A model generated the notes under the pieces. That model was not told the origin of the DNA. It made no database searches and saw only the letters and a list, made by a program, of their open reading frames with translations. Below are positions 24,422-35,518 of a stretch of 64,000 bases of DNA, one piece after another. The stretch's first letter is position 1, and each line of letters starts with the position of its first letter. The position numbers and the translations under genes were made by a program. Location of the stretch: positions 48,173,162 through 48,237,161 of the forward strand of contig CM066995.1 in NCBI GenBank assembly GCA_033977485.1. Direction: 5' to 3'. The DNA is from Hydrangea macrophylla (taxonomy: Eukaryota > Streptophyta > Magnoliopsida > Cornales > Hydrangeaceae).

Positions 24422-24471
24422 TGGCGACTCTGTTGGGGATCGAACCCAGAATCTCTGGTTTTGCAGACCAG
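24422..24471 (+). other. D1 extended primer binding site, complementary to the 3' 50 nt of a tRNA
   Basis: The usual site TGGCGACTCTGTTGGGGA (24422-24439) starts three bases after the LTR. The complement continues without a gap: CCA plus discriminator plus 7-nt acceptor strand (24422-24432), T arm with 5-bp stem and TTCGATC loop on the minus strand (24433-24449), 5-nt variable loop (24450-24454), and anticodon arm of 5-bp stem and 7-nt loop (24455-24471). The sequence resembles plant tRNA-Arg(ACG) as I remember it. The complement ends at the base of the anticodon stem. Confidence 0.8.
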
Positions 24472-25667
24472 AATTCTGATTATGGGTTCATTTGAGGATT
24501 AGACTTGAAAAATGTCCTTTTAATCAAATTAATTAATCTTTGTGTGCCTGTTGCATTTCAGTTGCATGTCCAGCCAGTCGATTGCACGGAACTATGACCT
24601 TGGAGGCTCAGGGCAACCCGGTCGGTCAAGTCATCATGGGACTGTGTGATCACTCTTGATCTCGTACCATGATTTGGTATATGAAGCATCCTATCGGATG
24701 TGTGTCAAGGGTCCCTTATTTGACCAAAACCCAGCCTGTGCATGATAGTTTCTGTAGAACCTTTCAATCTTCGGAAATTAACTCTTGATTAGAAGTATGT
24801 GCTAGGAAGTTTTGTATGCCCGGAAGGGATTACCTGAGATGATGACGATACTCGATTGATGAAGGATGTATAATATTTTAATCAGCTTTTAGCAATTTGT
24901 CATCATGTTCCACGACATTTGGAGGACATGCTGAACCCTGATTATAAGATTATACTTCTTATATCATGTTTAGTTAAGCATCATTGACCTTGTATGCATC
25001 CGCATTCATGAAGAGTATGGTAATAATCCGATCATGTGATCCTCCCACCCAAAGAATTTTAAATCCACCTTTGAAAGCAAACGGACTTTTGCCATCTTTT
25101 TCAATTGCTCTTTCAAAAATCTTTGGAGTTCACTTTTGATTAAAACTCCAAACTAATCTTCGAAAATTATTTTGAAAGAAATGCTTTTCAAATGAATTTC
25201 AAAGCAAAGTCTCAACCCAGTCATCTTTTATTAAGAAATTTTTATACCTTCAAAGAAAAAAACCCAAAAAAAATTTTATCATCCGAGAAATACTTTCCAA
25301 ATGATTTTTTTTAAGGGGTAATGAGGATCACAATGAGAAGAGAAATTAGCGCACTTGACATGAGTGAGGATCTTATGTGTTTATGTGCTTATGTGTTAGG
25401 ATTAGGATTTTCTTTTTTTTTGGCATATAGAGTAGGCACACACGCACACATGCATTGCATCCGCATGACATGCGTTCGACATAAAAAGAAAGGAGGGCTT
25501 TTACTTTACCAAAAATCTTTTAAAACGAAATACATAGGTTTTAATAAAAAATAATAATAATAATAAAATTTTAAAAATCTGCTGTAGGAGCAAAAATAGC
25601 ATCCGGATCAAGTCAAGCCTAGTTTAGGGACCCCACAGCAAGGCTAGTAAGGGGAGGACGCACTGAC
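24472..25667 (+). other. D1 leader between primer site and gag
   Basis: Non-coding leader, collinear with D2 56643-57755, including CAGTCGATTGCACGGAACTA, GGACATGCTGAACC-like text and A-rich runs near 25250-25320. No convincing reading frame. Confidence 0.7.
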
Positions 25668-27137
25668 ATGGCCGAAGAGAGAAACAACGAAGAAATGTCC
25701 GGTTTAAGGGTACTAGTAGAACAGCAAGCAGAATAGATGAGGCGACAGGCTGAAAACATGAACCGCATGATGTTAGAAGAACTGAACCGCGGACCACCGT
25801 ATGTGATCCCACCTGTTATGGACCCACCTCTAGGAGGAGGGGAAGGAGATTGGTTTGATGATCAGGAGGCCCAATGGACCGATGCATTGCGGGCCAACAA
25901 AGACAGAGAGAAAGCTGAGAAGGAGAAGCAACTGGCCGAGAAAATAGAAAAGTTGGAAAGGGTAATGCGCAAAGCTCAGGGGGTTGATACCTATCTGATG
26001 GAGTTAGAAGGCCTATATGACGGGGTCCACGAAACGCTGCCCGCAGGGTTCAAAATGCCAGTTTTTGATAAGTTTGATGGCACCGGGAATCCTCGCAGTC
26101 ATATCCGGATGTGCATAGGAGCTTTTCAGCCTAGCGGTCTAAGCACTACCATGATGGTCGTTCTATTTCAGCAAACCTTAACAGGAGCTGCTCTATCGTG
26201 GTACCTTACACTTGAGCCAGGCAAAACCAGAGTTTGGGAAGAAGTCGTAAAATCATTTGTGGCCCAGTATGAGTACAATCAAGACCTGGACGTCACTGTC
26301 CGAAATCTAGAAACAACCAGGCAAGGGAACAAAGAATCATTTGCTGAGTATTTGAGTCGATGGAGAGGGAAAGCCGCAAAGATGGTGCAGAGGCCATCAG
26401 AAAAAGATCAGATCCGAATGTTGATGAAAAATCTGCAGCCGGTTTATCAGGAGAAGATGAGGTTTCAGTCAATCAACACTTTTGCTGAGGTGTTCGATGT
26501 GGGGACAAGGATAGAAGATGCAATCCAAGAAGGGGTAATCAAGAGAGAGAAACAACCAAACCGGTACAGGAGGCCAAGCTACGGGTCCAATGGGGGACAA
26601 GCGGGGGGTCACTCCGGCCCCACCGATGTCAATTCATTGAATGGGCCAGAAAGGAAATTCGACATAGCACCAAGAAGAGGAGGGGACAAAGCGCCAAGGA
26701 AGTTCTCAGATTTGGGGGTGTCATTATCCACCGCCCTCGACAGATTGTTAGCCAAGGGGAATCTCCGTCAGTTGGAACCTCGATCCCTACCAAGTCCGCT
26801 CCCGCCAAATTTCCAAGGGGATCTTTTCTACAAATTTCATCAGCAGAAAGGTCACTCAACGGATCGATGCATGAGATTAAGGCACAAGATTCAGGACCTC
26901 ATTGATAACAAGGTAATTTCGGAACCTCCTACCAAAGCCCCGAACGTTACCAGAAATCCGCTTCCAGATCACCGAGCCGTGCCACCACCGCGAGGCCTTT
27001 ATTTCTTGGGGATAGAAGAAGCAATCTTTGATCCGTCTGGGCTAATCACTAAGTCCGGGGCACCGAGAAAGCCATACCTGCTGCCTAAGGACTCGATGAT
27101 CTGTGCTTTGGAGGATCAGCTAGGGAAAGTGAAATAG
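25668..27137 (+). pseudogene. gag: D1 gag (Retrotrans_gag), interrupted
   Basis: The ATG at 25668 starts MAEERNNEEMSGL, as in D2 at 57756. A TAG at 25734-25736 breaks it after 22 codons, where D2 reads CAG. The frame then runs open to TAG at 27135. A capsid-like Retrotrans_gag domain occupies about residues 125-260, with the core FDGTGNPRSHI, GAALSWYL and FVAQYEYN. A zinc-finger-like FYKFHQQKGHSTDRC lies near residue 386; its first position is Tyr-Lys where the D0 copy has Cys. The Glu/Lys-rich N-terminal region looks like a coiled coil. This is the particle protein of a Tat element. Confidence 0.88.
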
Positions 27138-27494
27138 GAAAGTCAGATTGGTGGATCCAAGGGGGTGACGATCAAGACGTGAGCCAAGTGGAGGATGATC
27201 TTTGGTACGAAAGCGACAAAGAAACAGAGATGGTAGAAAGTACTTTGGAAGATAATTCAGAAACCGATAATCTATGGATGAGAGAAGAAGTCAGTCACTT
27301 GACCCGGTCAGGCACACACTTCAAGTCGCACGAACTAGAAGAAGATCACCCGGGGAGGGAACTGGAGAAAGGGAAAAGGGAAAATGAACGAAGAAGAAGA
27401 AGTGGATAGGGTCTTAAAGCAGATGAGGAAAACATAAGCTAATATCACCATCTGGGGATTACTGATCGCCTCCAAAAAAAACAGACAAGCAGTC
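27138..27494 (+). pseudogene. D1 gag-protease linker with frameshifts
   Basis: Acidic text WYESDKETEMVES and HLTRSGTHFKS reads in one frame (27179-27409), then EEEEVDRVLKQMRKT and ANITIWGLLIASKKNRQAV in another (about 27385-27490). Such a linker, with a TRSG motif before VLKQL-like text, is what I expect between gag and protease in Tat elements. At least one indel and several stops break it. Confidence 0.65.
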
Positions 27495-28583
27495 TTGGAT
27501 GCTTTGAACCAATCTGATGTTTCTATCAATACAACACCAGGAGACCTCGTGGGGATGATCAGTAGGATCCCGGCCCTCGCTATTTCTTTCTCGTCCAATG
27601 ATCTACCTCCCGGAGGGCCGGTTCATAACAAGCCCTTGTATGTCACCGTCGAATGCCTAGGAAACACTGTGCCTGCCTATCTGGTGGACAATGGATAAGC
27701 CTTAAATGTGTGCCCGTTCCGAACAGCCAAGCGCATGGGTTTAGACGAATCGACATTCATACCATCTGAGCAAAAGGTGAGAGCATACGACAACACTCAG
27801 AGAACTGTCATGGGCATAATTCTCCTTCACCTCGCTGTCGGTCCACTTGAAAAGGAAGCCGAATTCCAGGTCATCGATATTCCTGCTTCTTTCAACATGC
27901 TGCTTGGGAGGCCATGGTTAGACAGTTTGGGTGCCATACCATCCACCATACATCAAAAGGTCAAATGCGTTTGGAAGGGCCAAGTCTGCGACATTCTCGG
28001 GGACAGCTGGGTTCGTTTGTTTGAAGCATCATCAAGTGCACCGGTTCTAGAATTACAAATACAAGAAGAAGAAACAAAAATGGGAGGGTTCGAGTTTATC
28101 AGCATGTTGGAAGAAGAAAAGCCGAGAGAGTTTCTACCGCTCCATTTTGATCAGCATGCCAGTCCAGTGGTCGCAGGGATCATGAAGAAGATGGGCTTCT
28201 TTTCGGGATTAGGATTGGGAAAGAACCTTCAGGGCCTGCCTGAGTTTCCAAGAATTCCTACTCAGACTCACACTCACGGCCTGGGGTATCAGCAAACGAA
28301 GAAGGAACTAAGGGCTAAGAAGAAGGCTTTCGATGCGCCGCTAGACCCTTACCTCAAAACGCTCAACGGATACTTCGTAAAGGAAGGAGAAGATTTCCCC
28401 TTCTGTGGCTTCCCAGAGCCTTGGATGGACCAGAAGGACAAAAGTCTAAGCCGGGGTTCGAGATCTTTTTCTCCCATGAATTCTCCAAGTACAAAGACCC
28501 GTTTTTACAAATGCCTGAAAAGTCTGCTGCCGTCAACGATTGGGTTGGTGTACTGGATGGACCGGTCATACAGAACCTGTTGA
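27495..28583 (+). pseudogene. pro: D1 protease and G-patch-like segment
   Basis: A retropepsin reads YVTVECLGNTVPAYLVDNG, then a TAA at 27696-27698 falls directly after the catalytic D-N-G, where family members have a Ser codon. The frame resumes ALNVCPFRTAKRMG and ends its fold with MLLGRPWLDSLGA near 27897-27940. Further on, at about 28165-28290, MKKMGFFSGLGLGKNLQG and THGLGY form a glycine-rich segment resembling a G-patch, an RNA-binding motif. The frame stops at 28583, but pol already continues in the frame one base back from about 28421, so a one-base indel or a frameshift site lies near 28400-28440. Confidence 0.8.
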
Positions 28584-31500
28584 ACGGAAGAGGGGCAAAA
28601 GCCGAAGAAAAGGAGAAAGAAGTCAAGGGCCTGGAAGTCAAGGTCGAACAAGGGAGTGATGAGGATGTGTCGGAAGAAGAGCCAAAGTCAGGAAAGAAAG
28701 GAAAGACGGAATCCGAAGGACTGCCAGGTTGTAGTACTATGCAGGGAATCAACAAAGAGTGGGTCTTTGAGTCTAGTGATAAGTATCCCCCTCACCCAGA
28801 GTCTGTAATGGCCCAAATGAGGCGTCTTACTATTGCTATGTCTGTTGTAATCACTCCTAACAAAATCAATGAAAGTATGACTGATTCCGCCTACTCGAAT
28901 GCGCTTAATGAATGTGATGAATGTGATGATCATGGAATACCTAATGAATTGCAAAATTTAATTGAAAAAGAAAAAGAATCTGCATGTAAAATCATTGAGG
29001 ACACTCTAACGATTAATCTAGGAAATGAAAATAATCCTCAAAATGTCTTTATCGGCTCAACACTTAGCAATGAAGAAAGCAAAGAGCTAATCAATCTATT
29101 AAATGAATTCAAAGATGTTTTTGCATGGTCTTATAATGATATGCCAGGTATTGATCCAAAGATAGTCCAGCACCACATCCCTCTCTTTCCCAATTCGAAA
29201 CCCATAAAACAGAAATTGAGGCGAATGAGGCCAGAATGGGCACTTAAAGTAAAAGAGGAGGTTGAAAAGCAACTAAAGGTTGGATTCTTGATGGTCACCG
29301 AGTATCCAGAGTGGATTGCCAACATTGTACCTGTCCCAAAGAAGGATGGTCGTGTTAGGGTTTGCGTTGACTTTTGAGATTTAAACAAGGCAAGCCCTAA
29401 AGACGATTTCCCATTACCCCAGATCGATGTGTTGGTCGATAACACTGCGGGACATGAGCTTCTATCTTTCATGGATGGATTCTCTGGGTATAATCAAATC
29501 CTCATGGCACCCGAGGATAGGGAGAAAACCACGTTCATCACTCCGTGGGGGACATATTGCTATAGGGTCATACCATTCGGACTTAAGAATGCAGGTGCGA
29601 CCTATCAAAGGGCTGCCACCACTTTACTGCACGACATGATCCACAAAGAAGTGGAGGTGTATGTGGACGATATGATTGTGAAGTCCAAAGAGAGGGGAGG
29701 GCACCTAGAGGCTTTGAGAAAATTCTTTGGGAGATTGAGGGAGTTTAAGATGAGGTTAAACCCGCAGAAATGTACCTTCGGAGTTACCACAGGGAAGTTG
29801 TTAGGGTTCTTTATTACCCAAAGGGGGATCGAAGTAGACCCAACCAAAATAAAAGCCATAACCGAAATGAACCCACCAAAAAATGAGAAAGAACTGAGAG
29901 GGTTCTTGGGGAGAATACAGTTCATCAGCCGCTTCATTTCCAAACTCACCTTGACCTGTGACCCATTTTTCAAACTGCTTAGAAAAGGAGAAAAATTCAA
30001 ATGGGATACCCTTTGCCAACAAGCCTTCGACAAAATCAAAACCTACCTCCAGAACCCCCCTGTCCTATCACCACCATCACCCGGGAAACCTTTGTTGCTT
30101 TATCTCTCCGTATCCGAAGATTCGATGGGGTGTATGTTGGCCCAAGAAGGAGAAGAGGGGCACGTGGAGAAAGCCATTTATTACTTGAGCAAAAGAATGA
30201 TCGGATATGAGTTGAAGTACTCGCCCTTGGAAAAAGCGTGTTGGGCCTTAGTCTGGTGTACCCGTCCCCTTCGCCAATACATGCTAGCATTCCCTGTGAT
30301 CCTGATATCCCGAATGGACAAACTAAAATACCTATTCGAAAAACCCGTCTTGACCAGTAGGATTTCCCGTTGGACCATGATGTTGGCTGAGTTCGATATC
30401 AAATATGTCACTGCCAAGTCAATGAAAGGGAGGGCTGTTGCTGAGTTTTTAGCCGATCTCGCTGTAGAATCCGAGGACAAAGGATAATTCAGGTTCCCGG
30501 ATGAGGGAATAATGGAGGTAAAGGAGGAGTTGTGGAAAATGTACTTCGATGGAGCAGCCAACCAATTAGGTTACGGAGTTGGAATCATTCTCATAGCACC
30601 CGATGGGACCCCTACCCCATTAGCTGTCAAACTCAAATACAACTCAACCAACAATACCGCGGAGTACGAAGCCTGCATAATTGGGATGGAAGCGGCCTTG
30701 GCTTTGAAAGTCGGATGGATTGATGTCTTCGGAGATTCCAATTTGATCATATCCCAGGTCTGGGGAGATTGGAAGGTAAAGCATGAGAAACTGAGACCTT
30801 ACCATTATTACCTGGAAAGTCTGAAAGCATAATTTCAAAAGATTTCTTTTTACTACCTCCCTCGTGAAGAAAACCAACTAGCCGACTCATTGGCTACCTT
30901 GGCCTCGATGATCCAAATCCCCTCCAAAACTACCATGATCCCGCTATCCATAGAAGTGAGGAAACAACCGTCGTTTGAAATGGTCGCGGCCGTGGAAGAC
31001 GAAGAGGAAGTACCGTGGTATGAGGATGTGTGGAAGTTCATTAAAGAAGGAGAATACCCCAAAGGAGCCTCAGAAAAGGATAGAAAGGCAATTCGGCGGT
31101 TCGCCGCTCAATTTGTGATCTATGCAGATAAGCTATGGAAGAAATCCTACACCGGGTACAATCTAGAGTGCCTATATGGAAGGAAAGCTAAGAGAATGAT
31201 GGAAGAAATACATGAGGGAGTGTGTGGGCCCCACATGAATGGGCACATGCTAGCGAAGAAGATCATCCGGCAGGGATACTATTGGACAACCTTGGACAAA
31301 GACTGTTGTGAATATGTTAGAAGGTGTCACAAATGCCAGATTCATGCAAATCTAATGCACACTCCGTCGTCACAGCTTTATAGCATGACCACCCCTTGGC
31401 CGTTTTCTGTATGGGGGATCGACATCATTGGTGAGATAGTTCCAAGGGCTTCCAATGGGCACCGGTACATAATCGTGGCGATTGATTATTTCACAAAGTG

Positions 31501-32260
31501 GGTAGAGGCAGCCTCGTATGCAACTTTGAAAGCCAAAGATGTGGTGAGTTTCATCGAGAAAAACATAATCTGCAGATATGGGTTCCCGAATGAGTTTATC
31601 TCCGATCATGGCAGTCATTTCCAGGGGGAAGTTATCCCACTCTTGGAAAGGTATAAGATCACTCGTCACCAATCATCCCCGTATAGGCCTCAGACGAATG
31701 GAGCAGTAGAAGCGGCAAACAAAAATGTTAAGGCAATCCTGGGGAAAACGACGGATACATATAAGGATTGGCATGAAAAGCTGCCATTTGCTTTGTGGGG
31801 ATACCGGACCTCGGTCAGAACTTCAACGGGTGCTACGCCATATTCATTGGTCTATGGGATGGAAGTTGTTCTCCCAATCGAGGTAGAAATACCCTCTCTT
31901 AGGGTTTTGGCAGAATGCGAGGTCCCCGAATCAGAATGGGTACAAGGAAGATATGAGGAGTTGATGCTACTCGATGAAAAAAGGTTGGCAGCGATAAACC
32001 ATACTCGGGGATATCAAAAGAGGATAGCCCGTGCTTTCAACAAAAAGGTCCGCCGTAGGAAGCTTGCTGAGGGTGACCTGGTCCTCAAAGAACTGAAAGT
32101 GCCTGTTTATGACCCCAGAGGAAAATTCAAACCCAACTGGGTCGGGCCGTACATCATTAAGACTCTCCTTTCCGGAGGAGCGGCTTATCTCATGGACCTG
32201 GACGGGGTTGAATTTAAATAACCAATTAACCTCGATCGCCTGAAGAAGTATTTTGCTTGA
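28421..32260 (+). pseudogene. pol: D1 pol: reverse transcriptase, RNase H, second RNase H, integrase
   Basis: One frame carries the whole region but has stops at 29375-29377 (TGA, inside VDF-DLNKA), 30485-30487, 30830-30832 and 32219-32221, and ends naturally near 32260. Reverse transcriptase (about 29180-29900) has VPKKDGRVRVCVDF, SFMDGFSGYNQI and the catalytic YVDDMIV at 29658-29679. RNase H spans about 30080-30450. A second, archaeal-like RNase H (30512-30832) has YFDGAANQLG, NTAEYEACI and FGDSNL, giving the Asp-Glu-Asp set. Integrase has the HHCC site (HEGVCG to CHKCQIHA, about 31215-31350), Asp in WGIDIIG, Asp in ISDHGSHF and Glu in GAVEAANKN. Two RNase H domains mark the Tat lineage. 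Confidence 0.92.
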
Positions 32261-32264
32261 AACC

Positions 32265-32560
32265 TTTCTTTTCAAAGCCTTCTACCTTGATGAACTACGC
32301 TTGACCTGATTCCCGCTAGGGGATACGTAGGCAACCTATTCGGTTCGGTCATCAAAAATAAAACCGCCCAAGCGGCATCATTCTTCAAGCCTTAAGCCGA
32401 ACTACTCGGGACCTGACGCCCACTCAGGGATAAGTAGGCGGGCTCTCCAAAGTCCTCGGTCCACTCAAAAAAAAAACCGTGATAAACTAGGGGCAAACTG
32501 GCGTTTGCCCAGAACTACTTCAAAGCCCTGAAACCAGGGGCAAACTTCATTTGTCATCTG
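32265..32560 (+). other. D1 post-pol region: paired CTACG hairpin motifs and polypurine-like hairpin
   Basis: Motif copy 1 (32293-32332): CTACG at 32295-32299 can pair with CGTAG at 32326-32330, with TTCCC/GGGGA inside (32310-32314 and 32319-32323). Motif copy 2 (32400-32440): CTACT at 32402-32406 can pair with AGTAG at 32433-32437, with CCTGA/TCAGG inside (32412-32416 and 32424-32428). A perfect 8-bp hairpin GGGCAAAC/GTTTGCCC lies at 32491-32510, and a second AGGGGCAAAC at 32536-32545. Confidence 0.65.
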
Positions 32561-32921
32561 AAGAACCCAGATATCTGCCTGAAACCCGTCTTTGGATCTC
32601 CTGGCTATCAAGATATGTACTATAAAGAAACAAATGAGATTTCATGGTATAAAAAGAATAAAGCTTTAAGCAAGATTCAAAGCAAGGTGAAGAGCCGAGA
32701 AAAGACATTTGAAAGGAGAATTCTTCATAAAAGATTAATTGAAGGGGTGAACACTTTAATTGAACATGTTAGGACTTTCCTAAAAGATAACAACACTTTT
32801 TTTGAAAAAAAAAAAAATCACATTCAAAAACGTAAACAAAGAGTAGGCAGGGTCTGTCAGAAAGTTTTGTAAAATGGCAAGCTTTTCCCTATTTTCGTCT
32901 ACTTTATTTTGCATGTGTCTG
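32561..32921 (+). other. D1 non-coding stretch between post-pol motifs and the antisense gene
   Basis: A-rich sequence. An 85-codon open frame at 32615-32872 is Lys-rich, has no recognisable match and is not called a gene. Confidence 0.5.
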
Positions 32922-33222
32922 TCAAGCTCGCCTCACAACCAAGGCTTGGATCTCTAGGAGATACTCGGTAGTAGGCACAGTCAGAACAGGAACCCTCAGG
33001 AACGGAGCAGCCATTCTGCTAAGCCAAGCCTCCACGAAAGCCTTCACAATAGAAGGGCGCAAAGGGGACCCCCTGGTGAAATCAACAGTCACGGATTCAG
33101 TAGCATCTTGCAAAAGACCAAACTGACGGACAACTCGGTCAGGAATGTAGAAAGTAGTGGCATGCAAACCCGGCAGCCAGATGCCAGGTCGCCCAGGGAA
33201 ACGTACAGCAACAGAGCGATAG
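32922..33222 (-). pseudogene. D1 antisense DUF7745-like gene, C-terminal part (split by C1)
   Basis: On the minus strand the frame runs from the C1 junction at 33222 to a stop at 32922-32924, with TTFYIPDRVVRQFGL and FVEAWLSRMAAPFLR. It continues the open frame that is cut at 43846 on the other side of C1. If the GATAG duplication is counted once, the two parts join in frame without a stop, giving about 363 codons. Function of such proteins is unknown to me; they are seen in plant retroelement accessory genes. Confidence 0.75.
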
Positions 33223-33887
33223 TGTCACGCCCCGGAGTAGCATAAATAGAGAAAAATAAATTTCCTTTATGGGTCCATAGGGAATGACAAGTGAAAGTCA
33301 CTGATAATCCACACCACACAGTACTAGTCCAAACAGGAACAGTAAAACAACTGAAATATAAACACGGTTCTATCTATTACAAACATCAGAGTACGGTCCA
33401 CAGGATCACAACAGGTCTGGAGACAACATATGCCCAAGTACCCGTTAACTACAAAGTATAACAATAACAGGAAAGTAATAACATAAACTACTATCTATCT
33501 TCAGGTCTTCAGCTGGCGTACGGATAGTCATCAGCCTGACCAGCAACAGTGGGGCCATCCTCGGCGTAACTCCCTTCAGGATAATAGTTATTGCCATATG
33601 TTCCGTCATCTGCATTATAAAGGACAGGGTAGTCTGGACGGGGAATGTCCAGGCAATAAAGGCCGTCAGCTTGTTGAAAGCTGAGTGAGCACTAACTAAC
33701 ACAGTCTCATAGAAATGACATAATCACCATTATGAACAATAGATGACAGTGATACTAAATATATTCCTCATTCTTTTATTCAGACATATCATAAATCGAT
33801 TCTTATCGACTCCCACTCTAAGACTGATTTCACAATACCCAACTGACTATCTCGAACTGATTATATCAGCACAACATACCAGTGCTC

Positions 33888-34150
33888 TTGTTCACCGCTA
33901 TACCGCTTTTAAGAACTCTTGCGAGCACCCATACATCGTTCTCATATAACGACTGGTCCATGGATATACCCATACTCTTGTTCACCGCTTTTAAGAACTC
34001 TTACTGTTCACCGCTTTTAAGAACGCTTGCGAGTACGATACATACACAGCTCTGGTAAATATAAATCATGGGTGTGCCACAACTACTCTTGTTCACCGCT
34101 TTTAAGAACTCTTACTGTTCACCGCTTTTAAGAACGCTTGCGAGTACTGT
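33888..34150 (-). repeat. GTTCACCGCTTTTAAGAAC direct repeats in C1 3' LTR
   Basis: Five copies or variants of a unit with imperfect inverted ends (GTTC and GAAC), two of them in paired blocks with CTCTTGTTCACC and ACTGTTCACC. The same array is in the 5' LTR at 42269-42531. Confidence 0.8.
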
Positions 34151-34947
34151 GCACCCATAATTCTCACGATCCTGATCAAATCCTTGACATACACTTATCG
34201 GATTTAACCTGAGCGAATCATCAGCTCGACACACACAACTTTAACATACAATCCTCTTACTGACTCATTTCTCACTTATCCAATACTACCCAGTATTATC
34301 ATCTCAAACTTACTACGTTATCGCGTCGTACTATTACTAGCGTTTCGAACCCGACTACGTTACTCACCATGTTATCTCAATCTCGTTATCGTATCCCATT
34401 ACCTCCGAAATCCATAATATCGCATAATAGGAACATGGAACAGCAATTAAACAACTACGCACTATGCATTATAAACTGAAAGGAATACATTCATGTTCTG
34501 CTAGGTTCGATCGATTGAGGTCATCTCGATCGCTCGAAGAAAAGTGCTGTTCGATCGACTGAAGTCATTTCGATCGATTGAGACTTAGTGATGTTCGATC
34601 GATTGAAGTCAGTTCGATCGGTTGAGACTTAGTGATGTTCGATCGATTGAAGTCAGTTCGATCGGTTGAGACTTAGTGATGTTCGATCGATTGAACTCAG
34701 TTCGATAGGTCGAACTTCGTCTTCTACAGATTCTGCCAGTGAACGTGCAGAATGTGCTAGGGGGTGTTTGGGTTATAATTAATACGTCCAGAATATGTAA
34801 AACATCATAACTAAGATACCGAGTGAGTTTGGAACTCACCAAAAGTCGTAAGGGCGCGTTTGGGTCGGTTGAAAGCTTCCAAGCTTTAATGGCGGCTTCT
34901 TTCTCTCTCTGCCTTGTCTCTGTCTCTCTCTGTCTCCTTCCCTCTTG

Positions 34948-34982
34948 TTCTTCTTCTTCTTCTTCTTCTTCTTCTTCTTCTC
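34948..34982. repeat. (TTC)n microsatellite in C1 3' LTR
   Basis: About 12 TTC units; the matching run in the 5' LTR is 43328-43362. Open frames across it are artefacts. Confidence 0.95.
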
Positions 34983-35518
34983 TGCTGAGTATATATATAT
35001 GTGGTGTGTGTATATATATATATAGATATGGATGTATGTGTATAATATATACCCAAGCATACACACTCTCAACTCTCTCTTGTCACAAGAGTTCAGCAAA
35101 CTCTCTCACTCTCACGAGGTTTATGTATATATAGGAGAGGATGGGGTGCAGGTGGCAGCATTTGCGCAAAACTGGTATTCTGATATTTCTATTCTCGATC
35201 GATCGAAGGATGCTCGATCGATCGAACTCAGATCGGTCAGTTAGATCGATTGAAAAAGGGTTTGATCGATTGAAGTGGGGACCACGTATTAAATTTATGT
35301 CGGTAGGGTTTCGATTGCTCGAAAAAGGGTTCGATCGCTTGAACTGAAGGGTCTCGATCGCTCGAACTAGCTTCGATCGATCGAAGATGAATTTTCATGA
35401 ATGGTCAAAGGAAGTATATGGAAATCTCTCTGCATTAAATAAATATTGAAAATACAGGGTATTACATCATCCACCACTCAACAAAAGATTTCGTCCTCGA
35501 AATCAGAAACATACAGAG

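Larger units (their letters stand above)
33223..35466 (-). mobile_element. C1 3' LTR
   Basis: On the minus strand it starts TGTAATACCCTG at 35466 and ends CCGGGGCGTGACA at 33223. The TCGATCGATCGA-type palindromes lie in two groups, 35195-35395 and 34505-34720. A TATA box TATATATA (minus strand, 35133-35126) follows the first group by about 60 bp. A polypurine-like GAGTGGTGGATGA adjoins it at 35467-35479. Confidence 0.95.

Noticed and set aside
24422..24471. A tRNA gene or tRNA pseudogene on the minus strand (also 56593-56642)
   Set aside because: The 5' half, including the D arm, is missing, the CCA is encoded, and it adjoins the LTR at the primer-site position in two elements.
32615..32872. 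An 85-codon frame after D1 pol
   Set aside because: Lys-rich, A-rich composition, no match to anything known to me, and not seen in D0.
34823..35134. Reading frames with Ser-rich or Lys/Glu-rich runs, also at 43204-43478
   Set aside because: Products of the (TTC)n run in the C1 LTRs.
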